NCBI GenBank assembly: GCA_947165105.1
Contig: CAMUZC010000018.1
Location: 1 to 20,670, forward strand
Direction: 5' to 3'
Length of the DNA: 20,670 nucleotides
Source: an uncultured Lachnospiraceae bacterium
GTDB taxonomy: Bacteria; Bacillota_A; Clostridia; TANB77; CAG-508
The notes below the pieces were generated by a model, which saw only the letters and a list, made by a program, of their open reading frames with translations, did no database searches and was not told the DNA's origin. The translations under genes were made by a program, and so were the position numbers. Positions 6,805-14,242 of this stretch are shown here, one piece after another. Position 1 is the first letter of the stretch, and every line of letters begins with the position of its first letter.

Positions 6805-7257
6805 ATGATTACACCACTAGATATAGAAAACAAAAAATTTTCCAGAAAAATGGTTAACGGTTATGACGTTGAAGAAGTAGATGATTTTTTGGACCAATTA
6901 ACAAGCGATTATGAAGCTAAATGTAGAGATATTTCTGAAAAAGACAGAAAAATTGCACAATTGGAAAAAGATTTAGTGCATTATAAAACAATTGAATCTA
7001 CACTTCAAAATACATTGGTTATAGCTCAATCAGCTGCTGATGAAGTAAAAAATACTGCAAAACAACAAGCAGATCAAATCATCAAAGAAGCTGAAGGAAC
7101 TGCAAAGCAATCTTTAGATTCATTAAATCAATCAATAGTTTTGAAACAAAGAGAGAAAGATGAAATAGAAAAACAATTTGATATTTATAAAGCAAAAATG
7201 GAATCTCTTTTGATATCTCAATTAGAGTTGATAAAAGACATGAAAAAGGATAATTAA
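6805..7257 (+). CDS. divIVA: DivIVA-domain coiled-coil protein
   Basis: DivIVA proteins sense negative membrane curvature and recruit division, pole and sporulation factors at septa. Seen: an N-terminal DivIVA lipid-binding motif (ITPLDIENKKFSRKMVNGYD, then VEEVDDFLDQL), followed by heptad-rich coiled coil to the C-terminus. The start ATG at 6805 has GGAGGG (6792-6797) 7 bases upstream; the in-frame ATG at 6790 overlaps that site and is rejected. At 150 aa it is close to B. subtilis DivIVA (~164 aa). It is co-transcribed with sepF, a conserved pairing in Bacillota, and a strong terminator follows. Confidence 0.93.
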   Translation: MITPLDIENKKFSRKMVNGYDVEEVDDFLDQLTSDYEAKCRDISEKDRKIAQLEKDLVHYKTIESTLQNTLVIAQSAADEVKNTAKQQADQIIKEAEGTAKQSLDSLNQSIVLKQREKDEIEKQFDIYKAKMESLLISQLELIKDMKKDN

Positions 7258-7277
7258 TGAAATGCAAATTGGAACGG

Positions 7278-7309
7278 TGGAAAAGGGGAAAATTCTCTTT
7301 TCCATTTTT
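7278..7309 (+). terminator. Rho-independent terminator of sepF-divIVA
   Basis: A 12-bp stem (7278-7289 with 7293-7304, two G-T pairs) with a 3-base loop precedes five T residues at 7305-7309. It lies ~20 bases past the divIVA stop. Confidence 0.88.
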
Positions 7310-7346
7310 CTGTGTACCAATATAGTTGGACAATTTTTTTCAAAAA

Positions 7347-7409
7347 TATTACAAAAATGTAATTTTATTACAGAAATATTAAGAGTATGTTACAATTGTG
7401 TTAATAATA
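7347..7409 (+). promoter_or_regulatory. Second phased 11-bp repeat array, candidate WalR-type operator of rsmD
   Basis: Units begin at 7366, 7377, 7388 and 7399 with exact 11-bp spacing: TATTACAGAAA, TATTAAGAGTA, TGTTACAATTG, TGTTAATAATA. The last unit abuts the -35 TTGACA at 7410. The final pair, TGTTAC-N5-TGTTAA, is a perfect TGTWAH-N5-TGTWAH WalR box. A further upstream pair (TATTAC 7347, TGTAAT 7358) also has 11-bp spacing but is 3 bases out of phase with the rest. The layout copies the array upstream of sepF. Confidence 0.65.
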
Positions 7410-7438
7410 TTGACATATATATAAAAAAATAATATAAA
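7410..7438 (+). promoter_or_regulatory. Promoter of the rsmD transcription unit
   Basis: A perfect -35 TTGACA (7410-7415), a 17-bp spacer and TATAAA (7433-7438) lie 34 bases before the rsmD ATG and immediately after the second 11-bp array. Confidence 0.75.
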
Positions 7439-7471
7439 TATAAGTGTACAAGTATAGATTAAGAGGTTTTT

Positions 7472-8035
7472 ATGAGAGTAATTAGTGGAACTGCAAGAGG
7501 AACAAAATTAAATTCAATAGAAGAATTGTCAACAAGACCAACATTGGATAGAGTAAAAGAATCTCTATTTAATATAATACAATCCAAAATACAAGATTCT
7601 ACTATTCTAGATTTGTTTTCTGGTAGTGGTGCGATTGGAATTGAATTTCTAAGTCGAGGATGTAAGACTGCATATTTATGTGATAATTCAAATAAAGCCA
7701 TAAATATGATTCGTCAAAATTTAGAAAGAACAAGATTACAGGACAACGCTATAGTTATCAATAAAGACTATAAAAAATGTTTACAAGAATTATCGAACAA
7801 TAATATATCATTTGATATAATTTTTATTGATCCACCTTATAAGGATGATATTGCTGTTGATTCAGTAAAAATGATATTGTCTTTGAATTTGTTAAAAAAA
7901 GATGGCATTATAATAATAGAAACCGATGAGAAAGATAGAGAAATCGATAATTTAAAAAATTTAGATATACAAGTTTATGATATTAGAAAATATGGAAGAG
8001 CAAATCTCATATTTTTAAATTGTGAAAGGGGCTAA
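7472..8035 (+). CDS. rsmD: 16S rRNA (guanine(966)-N(2))-methyltransferase RsmD
   Basis: Methylates N2 of G966 of 16S rRNA during 30S assembly, using S-adenosylmethionine. Seen: the family N-terminus MRVISGTARGTKL, the RPTLDRVKESLFNI segment, the SAM-binding loop LDLFSGSGAIGIEFLSRG (about residues 47-64), and the catalytic DPPY motif (FDIIFIDPPYKDD, about 114-126). Its 187 aa match the family. An AAGAGGT site precedes the ATG. The next gene follows after 3 bases. In many bacteria coaD follows rsmD; here it does not. Confidence 0.96.
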   Translation: MRVISGTARGTKLNSIEELSTRPTLDRVKESLFNIIQSKIQDSTILDLFSGSGAIGIEFLSRGCKTAYLCDNSNKAINMIRQNLERTRLQDNAIVINKDYKKCLQELSNNNISFDIIFIDPPYKDDIAVDSVKMILSLNLLKKDGIIIIETDEKDREIDNLKNLDIQVYDIRKYGRANLIFLNCERG

Positions 8036-8038
8036 ATC

Positions 8039-8476
8039 ATGGAAATATTTACTTTATTAGAAGAATTAGAAGACATATTAGAAAACTGTAAATCAGTACC
8101 ATTTTCAGGTAAAAGTGTTGTTGATAAAGAGGAAATCTTAGAAATAATTAAAGAAATTAGACTTAAATTACCAGATGAGTTGAAACAAGCAAAATGGATA
8201 AAAGAGGAAAGACAACGTATTCTTGTAGAAGCTCAAAAAGAAGCTGATGATATTGTAAAAGAAGCTGAAAATAGAATAATTTCAATGATAAATGAAAACG
8301 AAATAACTAAAAAAGCATACGAGAAAAAAGCAGAAATTATAGAAACTGCAAATGAAATGTCTAGAGAAATTTCAAAAGGAACAAAGGATTATGCAGACAA
8401 TATATTACAAGGTTTGGAAGTTGCTTTAGAGGATGCTTTAAAAATAATTCAAAATAATAGAAAAGAACTTAAATAA
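8039..8476 (+). CDS. Coiled-coil protein of the DivIVA/ATP-synthase-b-like type, 145 aa
   Basis: Almost entirely helical and charged. The N-terminal ~50 residues (leader ELEDILENC, then a conserved-looking KSVVDKEEILEIIKEIRLKLP) precede a long coiled coil (about residues 55-120), with Ala/Glu/Lys heptads such as ILVEAQKEADDIVKEAENRI. Such proteins next to rsmD in Clostridia are often auto-named 'ATPase' or V-ATPase subunit H, yet no nucleotide-binding motif is present and the coiled coil resembles DivIVA or ATP synthase subunit b. A scaffold role is inference. It starts 3 bases after rsmD with a GGGG-type site in the rsmD end. An attenuator-like hairpin separates it from ftsK. Confidence 0.85.
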   Translation: MEIFTLLEELEDILENCKSVPFSGKSVVDKEEILEIIKEIRLKLPDELKQAKWIKEERQRILVEAQKEADDIVKEAENRIISMINENEITKKAYEKKAEIIETANEMSREISKGTKDYADNILQGLEVALEDALKIIQNNRKELK

Positions 8477-8492
8477 ATAAATGTTAAGTGGA

Positions 8493-8520
8493 AAGGGGAC
8501 GGTTTGAATCGTCTCTTTTT
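8493..8520 (+). terminator. Terminator/attenuator between the coiled-coil gene and ftsK
   Basis: A stem of about 9 bp (8493-8501 with 8510-8518, G-T pairs included) can be extended by two inner pairs around a TTGA loop and runs into TTTTT (8516-8520). It lies inside the reading frame upstream of ftsK, so upstream in-frame starts there (GTG 8488) are not credible. I see no good separate promoter after it, so partial read-through into ftsK is likely. Confidence 0.75.
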
Positions 8521-8544
8521 AAGTTTAAAATAGGAGGAAATAAA

Positions 8545-10914
8545 TTGGCAAGGAGAAAAAAGACTACTCAAAAAAAACATTCAAGAAAAATGAATATGGA
8601 TACTGCAATTGTTATTTTAATAGTTGCAGGTATTTTAAGTGGAGTACTTATATATTTTAAATCAGGATATATAGGAGAGTATTTAAGCAATTTATTAGGA
8701 GGAATATTTGGAATTGTTAAATATATTGTTCCAATAGGTATATTTGCAATTGCAATTCTATTAATAAAGAATAGTAAAGAATATGTAACATCAAAATTAA
8801 TTCAATACGGTATAGTTTTAAGCTGTATATGTACTGTTTTAAGTATTTTCGAAATTGCTGTTACAAAAAATTTAACAATGAACGATGAAATTAAGTCTGT
8901 ACTGGAAAGAGGCTATTTTCTTGGAACAGGAAATCATGGTGGTGGTGTAATTGGTGCACTAGTGTCATATCCATTAGTTCGTTTGCTAGGCGTTCCTGGA
9001 ACTGTAATTTTTACTATAGGATTAGCTCTAATTTTTGTTGTTTTCATGTTTGGATTTAAGCCAACAGAGTTTATTGGAAATATGTTAGATAGAATGAAAC
9101 AAAATGATGATGAAAATGACGATAGTAAAATAGATAATAATTCACCAAAAGAAGTTATTGAAACACGAAAGGAAAGAAAGTTAAGAGAAAAAGAAGAGAG
9201 AAGAAAACAAGCAGAAGAAGTGGGACAATTACAGATTAAATTTGGAGAAAATGATTCTAATCTAAAGAAATATAAGCATAGTGAAGATGATTTGGTTCCA
9301 TTAGGTGTAAAGAAATCAAAAGGACATGAGGGAACTGAAGACCCTGAATATATTGAAGGAAATCTATTTAAACAGGAAGATGAGAAAAAAGAGGATGCTA
9401 AAAAAGAAGTTCTACAATTGGAACATGCTATGACAGTTGAAGATGAGCATTATGAATATCCTCCAATCAATTTATTAAGCAAAAACACCAAAAAGGTAAA
9501 TAAAGCAGGAGCTAGAGCTCTTACAGATACTGCTGCAAAACTTCAAAAAACATTATATAGTTTTGGGGTTTCTGCCAAAGTAGAAGATGTTTCAGTAGGA
9601 CCAGCAATTACAAGGTATGAACTAAAACCAGCTGAAGGTGTAAGGGTAAGTAAAATAGCAAATTTAGCAGATGACATTGCATTAAATTTAGCAGCAGAAA
9701 CAATAAGAATTGAAGCTCCAATTCCAGGAAAACAAGCAGTAGGTATTGAAGTTCCAAATAAAGAAAAGGAAGCTGTTCATTTAAGAGATGTAGTTGAAAC
9801 AGAAGAATTTGCAAATAATAAATCAAAACTAAGCGTAGCTCTTGGAAAAGACGTTGCAGGACAAGTTGTAATAGCAGACATAGCAAAGATGCCTCACGTT
9901 TTAATAGCTGGTTCAACAGGTTCAGGTAAGAGTGTTTGTATTAATACAATAATTACAAGTATTATTTATAATGCTAAACCAAGTGAAGTAAAATTAGTAA
10001 TGGTTGATCCTAAAGTAGTTGAGCTTTCTGTTTACAATGGTATTCCACATCTATTAATACCAGTTGTAACTGATCCGAGAAAAGCAGCAGGTGCACTTGC
10101 ATGGGCAGTACAAGAAATGGATGATAGATATAATAAATTTGCAACTAAAGGCGTAAGAGATTTAAAAGGGTATAATGCAGCTATGGAAAAAGACGGAGAG
10201 GGAGGAAAACTACCTCAAATTGTAATTATTATAGACGAGCTTGCTGATTTAATGATGGTTGCTGCAAAAGATGTAGAAGATGCAATCTGTAGATTAGCAC
10301 AAAAGGCAAGAGCTGCAGGAATGCATTTAGTTATAGCAACTCAAAGACCATCTGTTGACGTTATTACAGGTTTAATTAAAGCAAATGTTCCATCAAGAAT
10401 AGCATTTGCAGTTTCATCACAAGTAGACTCAAGAACAATTTTAGATATGGTTGGTGCAGAAAAACTATTAGGAAAAGGAGATATGTTATTCTCTCCTGCT
10501 GGATCATCAAAACCTACAAGAATTCAAGGTGCATTTGTATCAGATGATGAAGTAGAGAAAATAGTTGGTTTTGTTAAAGCAAATGGAACTGCTAAATATA
10601 GTGAAGCCATTCTTGAAAGCATTGAAAACAGTAATAAATCTGATAAAGAACTAGCAGAAGAAACTGATGATGATGATACAGATCCATTTTTAATGGAAGC
10701 AATGGATGTTGTTGTAGAAACAGGTCAAGCCTCAACATCATTTATACAAAGAAAATTTAAAGTTGGTTATGCGAGAGCTGGAAGAATTATAGATCAACTT
10801 GAAGAGAGAGGAGTTATTTCTGGATACCAAGGAAGCAAACCAAGACAAGTGTTAATGTCTAAAGAAAGACTAGAGGAATTGAAAATGGCTACTGGGTCAG
10901 ACACTAATGAATAG
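8545..10914 (+). CDS. ftsK: DNA translocase FtsK/SpoIIIE
   Basis: A septum-anchored hexameric dsDNA pump that clears chromosomes from the closing septum (FtsK) or packs the forespore (SpoIIIE); sequence alone does not separate the roles. The start chosen is TTG 8545, 7 bases after AGGAGG (8532-8537), giving 789 aa. Seen: a basic N-terminus (ARRKKTTQKKHSRK), four transmembrane helices within residues ~20-180, a charged linker (~190-300), the alpha/beta motor with Walker A GSTGSGKS (456-463), Walker B (IVIIIDELADLMM), and the C-terminal gamma winged-helix domain (ending near YQGSKPRQVL) that reads polar DNA guide sequences. A 10-bp hairpin follows the stop. Confidence 0.97.
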   Translation: MARRKKTTQKKHSRKMNMDTAIVILIVAGILSGVLIYFKSGYIGEYLSNLLGGIFGIVKYIVPIGIFAIAILLIKNSKEYVTSKLIQYGIVLSCICTVLSIFEIAVTKNLTMNDEIKSVLERGYFLGTGNHGGGVIGALVSYPLVRLLGVPGTVIFTIGLALIFVVFMFGFKPTEFIGNMLDRMKQNDDENDDSKIDNNSPKEVIETRKERKLREKEERRKQAEEVGQLQIKFGENDSNLKKYKHSEDDLVPLGVKKSKGHEGTEDPEYIEGNLFKQEDEKKEDAKKEVLQLEHAMTVEDEHYEYPPINLLSKNTKKVNKAGARALTDTAAKLQKTLYSFGVSAKVEDVSVGPAITRYELKPAEGVRVSKIANLADDIALNLAAETIRIEAPIPGKQAVGIEVPNKEKEAVHLRDVVETEEFANNKSKLSVALGKDVAGQVVIADIAKMPHVLIAGSTGSGKSVCINTIITSIIYNAKPSEVKLVMVDPKVVELSVYNGIPHLLIPVVTDPRKAAGALAWAVQEMDDRYNKFATKGVRDLKGYNAAMEKDGEGGKLPQIVIIIDELADLMMVAAKDVEDAICRLAQKARAAGMHLVIATQRPSVDVITGLIKANVPSRIAFAVSSQVDSRTILDMVGAEKLLGKGDMLFSPAGSSKPTRIQGAFVSDDEVEKIVGFVKANGTAKYSEAILESIENSNKSDKELAEETDDDDTDPFLMEAMDVVVETGQASTSFIQRKFKVGYARAGRIIDQLEERGVISGYQGSKPRQVLMSKERLEELKMATGSDTNE

Positions 10915-10917
10915 TGA

Positions 10918-10943
10918 GTAATTGGAGAGTTTTCTCCAATTAC
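10918..10943 (+). other. Perfect 10-bp mRNA hairpin after ftsK, no T tract
   Basis: GTAATTGGAG (10918-10927) and CTCCAATTAC (10934-10943) form a perfect stem with a 6-base loop. No T run follows, so it is not a standard terminator. It lies 7 bases before the ribosome-binding site of the next gene and may affect mRNA processing, stability or translation. Confidence 0.6.
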
Positions 10944-10963
10944 TTAAAAAGGAGAGTTTTATT

Positions 10964-12523
10964 TTGGGAGAAAAAGAGAAAATCTTAGCAAAGCTAAACA
11001 TTAAAGATTATAAAGGCGAACTAGAGTTGATTCTAGAAGGAAAACAATTTGATGAGGAGGCTAAAAGTCTCCTTCTTAGCATTTTTTATAAGCTAGATAA
11101 TTTTTACAAGGATTACACCGCTGTAAAAAAAGATACTGAAATAAAGAATAAATACTTGGAAAGCTTTATAAATATTATTAAGACAAAATGTAAAGTAATT
11201 CATTTATTAAAACCTCAAGAATTAAAGGAAAACAAGAAATATGAAGTAGATAAGAAAAAAGGAGAAATCAGATGTGTTCCGAATGAAATAATCCTTTTAT
11301 ATGCTGTATATGAATTGGTTGAAAAGGAAGCTTCTGAAGAAAAATATCTTTTGGAAGATTTTACTAAAATATGTGTTGTAAACGTTTTAAATAAAGGAAA
11401 AACTATTAATAATACAGAACCAATTAGAGATTTTAATGGATGGTCATGGAACATACAAATAGACAATTCTGAAAATATAGTATACAATCTAATATTTCAA
11501 AATCTGTTAATACTATTTGGATATCAACTAACATATGATAACCTTAATAAATCAAATATAATGGAAAACTTAAGGATTAAACTAAAAAAAGAAGGATATG
11601 GTGAGCAAGGTTATAATTTTTTAAATACTTTATTTAAAATATGTGTCATTTTATATAATAATCAATCTGTTGAAAACCATGAAAAATGTTTGAAATATAA
11701 AAAAAGCTTGATAAATAGAAAAAATATGTTAAACAACAGAAAAGAATATGTAGAGGACAAGAATAAAGACAGTTCAAATGTAAGCAAAGAAATTCAGAAA
11801 ATAGATGAAATGTTAAATGATATTAAGCTCATAAGAAATGAGTATGAAAAGTGTATAAAAACAAATAAAAATGAGTATTTTTGCATTAGCGATTTCGTTG
11901 AAAGTAAGGAAAATGAGAAAAAGAAACTATTAAAGAAAATCAAAGAGAACAATAAAGTTTTAAGTCAAAAAAAATACTTATTTGAACATGATGATTTTGA
12001 AGTAACATTAGGTTTATATGAACAGATAGTAGAAGGTCAAGAAAATCTTAATTATCATGCAATAATTTTGGAACTTCAAAAACATTTTATAGAATGTATT
12101 AAAATTAAGGTACAAAAAATTGAACAAAAAAGAGATTTACTAAATATAATTTCTCAATTAAGATATTATTGTAACCTTTTTTATAAAAAAGATAAACCTA
12201 TATTATCATATGAAAAGCTACACGTAAATCTAGAAGATGTTATTAAGAAGACAATTGAAAAAATGCTTGAATTGAAAATAGTAGATACAGGTTTCAAAAG
12301 TGAAAAATTGAATTATGATATTTTGAAATATATTTTTAATACAAAAATAATAGAACTTGAAACAATGAATTTAAAAGTTAGTTTTATTGAACAAAATAAA
12401 ATTGAAGTTGAATATTATGATTCAAAGGTGTTAGATTATAAAGAAAAAATTGATGTACCAAGCGATGAAGAAATTGCAAGTAAAAAAGATAGAAAAATCA
12501 AATTATTGAAAATAGGAGGATAA
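10964..12523 (+). CDS. Uncharacterised Lys/Asn-rich, largely helical protein, 519 aa
   Basis: I do not recognise this protein. The start is taken as TTG 10964, nine bases after GGAGAG (10951-10956); the frame is open further up, but an earlier start at 10922 would lie in the hairpin and lacks a site. No signal peptide or transmembrane segment is evident. The N-terminal ~200 residues are mixed alpha/beta with a possible core segment DFNGWSWNIQID and a hydrophobic stretch (VYNLIFQNLLILFGYQL). Residues ~240-360 are Lys/Glu/Asn-rich coiled coil. The C-terminal third is helical with short beta segments (LKVSFIEQNKIEVEYYDS). It sits between ftsK and the beta-CASP hydrolase gene, whose ribosome-binding site overlaps its end, so they are probably co-transcribed. 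Membership of the cell-division or RNA-metabolism set is guilt by association only. Confidence 0.82.
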   Translation: MGEKEKILAKLNIKDYKGELELILEGKQFDEEAKSLLLSIFYKLDNFYKDYTAVKKDTEIKNKYLESFINIIKTKCKVIHLLKPQELKENKKYEVDKKKGEIRCVPNEIILLYAVYELVEKEASEEKYLLEDFTKICVVNVLNKGKTINNTEPIRDFNGWSWNIQIDNSENIVYNLIFQNLLILFGYQLTYDNLNKSNIMENLRIKLKKEGYGEQGYNFLNTLFKICVILYNNQSVENHEKCLKYKKSLINRKNMLNNRKEYVEDKNKDSSNVSKEIQKIDEMLNDIKLIRNEYEKCIKTNKNEYFCISDFVESKENEKKKLLKKIKENNKVLSQKKYLFEHDDFEVTLGLYEQIVEGQENLNYHAIILELQKHFIECIKIKVQKIEQKRDLLNIISQLRYYCNLFYKKDKPILSYEKLHVNLEDVIKKTIEKMLELKIVDTGFKSEKLNYDILKYIFNTKIIELETMNLKVSFIEQNKIEVEYYDSKVLDYKEKIDVPSDEEIASKKDRKIKLLKIGG

Positions 12524-12526
12524 TAT

Positions 12527-14173
12527 ATGAATATTACTTTTTTAGGAGCTACAAAAACAGTAACTGGATCAAATTTTTTAGTAGAAGGTGCTGGGAAAAA
12601 ATTCCTAGTAGATTGTGGATTGTTTCAGGGACAAGCTGCTGATGAGTGGGAAAACGAAGAACCTTTTGGCTTTGATGTAAACGATATAGATTTCATGCTA
12701 TTAACACATGCACATATAGATCATTCAGGAAGAATTCCAAAATTATATAAAGATGGATTTAGAAAAAAGATATATGCAACAAAAGCTACATGTGATTTAT
12801 GTGCGATAATGCTACCTGACAGTGGACACATTCAAGAAATGGAAACAGAGTGGAAAAACAGAAAGAGACTAAGAAAAGGTGAACAAATAAAAAATCCAAT
12901 TTATGATGTGCAAACAGCTTTGATGTCATTAGAACTATTCGAGCCAGTTAACTATGACCAATTAATAGAAATAGATGATGATATACATGTTAGATTCAAT
13001 GATGCTGGTCACATGTTAGGTTCTGCAATTATAGAAATCTGGATTAAGGAAAATGGGGTTAATAAAAAAATAGTATTTACAGGTGATTTAGGAAATAATG
13101 ATATTCCATTATTGTCAGAACCAACTATGATTGAGGAAGCAGATTATTTAGTTATGGAATCTACATATGGAGATAGACACCATATGAGAAACGATGATAA
13201 AGCTGAGATTTTCGTTGATATAGTAGCAGATACAATAAGAAAAGGTGGAACTGTTGTTATTCCATCATTTGCTGTTGGAAGAACACAAGAAATTTTATTT
13301 GAATTAAATAATTTAAAAGAGAAAAAACATGATAGTGAATTTTTAAGAAAATATGAAACTTTAATGCATACACCTGTATATGTTGATAGTCCACTTGCAA
13401 TTTCAGCAACAGAAGTATTTAAAGAAAATATGGAATTATTTGATGAAGAAACACAAAAATTAATTCAAAGTGGAGATAATCCTTTAGAATTCCCAGGACT
13501 TCAATTTACAAGAACTGCAGAAGAATCTAAAGAACTTAACGAAAGTGATGATTCTTCAATAATTATTTCTGCAAGTGGTATGTGCGAAGTAGGAAGAATT
13601 AAACATCATTTAAAACACAATATATGGAATCCTAAAAATACAATACTATTTGTAGGGTATCAGGCACCAGGAACTCTTGGTAGAAAAATTGTTGATGGAG
13701 CTAAAACAGTTAAAATTTTTGGTGAAGATATATCAGTAAACGCAAGGGTTGAATATATTGAAGGATACTCAGGACATGCAGATCAAGAAGGATTATTGAA
13801 TTTTGTGTATTCATTTGTTAAAAAGCCTGAACATATCTTTTTAGTTCATGGTGAACCAGAAGGTCAAAAAGTATTGAAACAAAAGATTATAGAAACAACA
13901 AATATTCCTGTAACGATTCCAGAATTTGGAGAAAAATATAATCTAGATGAAACAATTAAAATGGTTGATAAAGTTGAAAAGAATCATGATCAAAAATATT
14001 TAAGATTACAAGTGTTAGATAGAATGCAAACGTTAAAAGAAGAATTGCAAGATATGGAATCAATTGTTAAAGAAGATTTACAAGCAGCAGATACAAATGA
14101 TGTTGAAATAAATAAATTAAACGAAAGAATAAAAGAACTTGAACAACAAATAGTAAGAATTGTTGAAGGGTAA
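12527..14173 (+). CDS. MBL-fold beta-CASP RNA metallo-hydrolase
   Basis: A metallo-beta-lactamase fold protein of the beta-CASP branch (RNase J/CPSF73-like nucleases). Seen: motif 2 HAHIDH (61-66), motif 3 DAGHMLGS with His162, motif 4 GDLG with Asp187, motif ESTYGDR from Glu211, then the beta-CASP insert with IPSFAVGRTQE, the SASGMCEVGRIKHHLKH segment, and the end motifs GHAD and VHGEPEGQ. All metal ligands are present, so it should be active. At 548 aa it fits the stand-alone bacterial members of this group, with an extra C-terminal coiled coil (~490-548). Substrate is not predictable; RNA is the usual one. The ATG has GGAGG 7 bases upstream, within the end of the previous gene. A GC-rich hairpin follows. 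Confidence 0.93.
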   Translation: MNITFLGATKTVTGSNFLVEGAGKKFLVDCGLFQGQAADEWENEEPFGFDVNDIDFMLLTHAHIDHSGRIPKLYKDGFRKKIYATKATCDLCAIMLPDSGHIQEMETEWKNRKRLRKGEQIKNPIYDVQTALMSLELFEPVNYDQLIEIDDDIHVRFNDAGHMLGSAIIEIWIKENGVNKKIVFTGDLGNNDIPLLSEPTMIEEADYLVMESTYGDRHHMRNDDKAEIFVDIVADTIRKGGTVVIPSFAVGRTQEILFELNNLKEKKHDSEFLRKYETLMHTPVYVDSPLAISATEVFKENMELFDEETQKLIQSGDNPLEFPGLQFTRTAEESKELNESDDSSIIISASGMCEVGRIKHHLKHNIWNPKNTILFVGYQAPGTLGRKIVDGAKTVKIFGEDISVNARVEYIEGYSGHADQEGLLNFVYSFVKKPEHIFLVHGEPEGQKVLKQKIIETTNIPVTIPEFGEKYNLDETIKMVDKVEKNHDQKYLRLQVLDRMQTLKEELQDMESIVKEDLQAADTNDVEINKLNERIKELEQQIVRIVEG

Positions 14174-14181
14174 TGAAAGAG

Positions 14182-14206
14182 CGCGTCCTTGAAAATCAGG
14201 GACGCG
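14182..14206 (+). other. GC-rich 11-bp hairpin between the hydrolase gene and radA
   Basis: CGCGTCCTTGA (14182-14192) pairs with TCAGGGACGCG (14196-14206), one T-G pair, loop of three A. It is much more GC-rich than its surroundings. No T tract follows on the plus strand, so it is a weak terminator at best; it could be a 3' mRNA stabiliser or processing site. Confidence 0.6.
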
Positions 14207-14242
14207 TGAAAAATTGTATCAAATTATAGGAGGAACAATTTA

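Noticed and set aside
9608..9916. Leu-rich minus-strand open frame inside ftsK
   Set aside because: Lies opposite the conserved motor domain; composition is an artefact of antisense reading.
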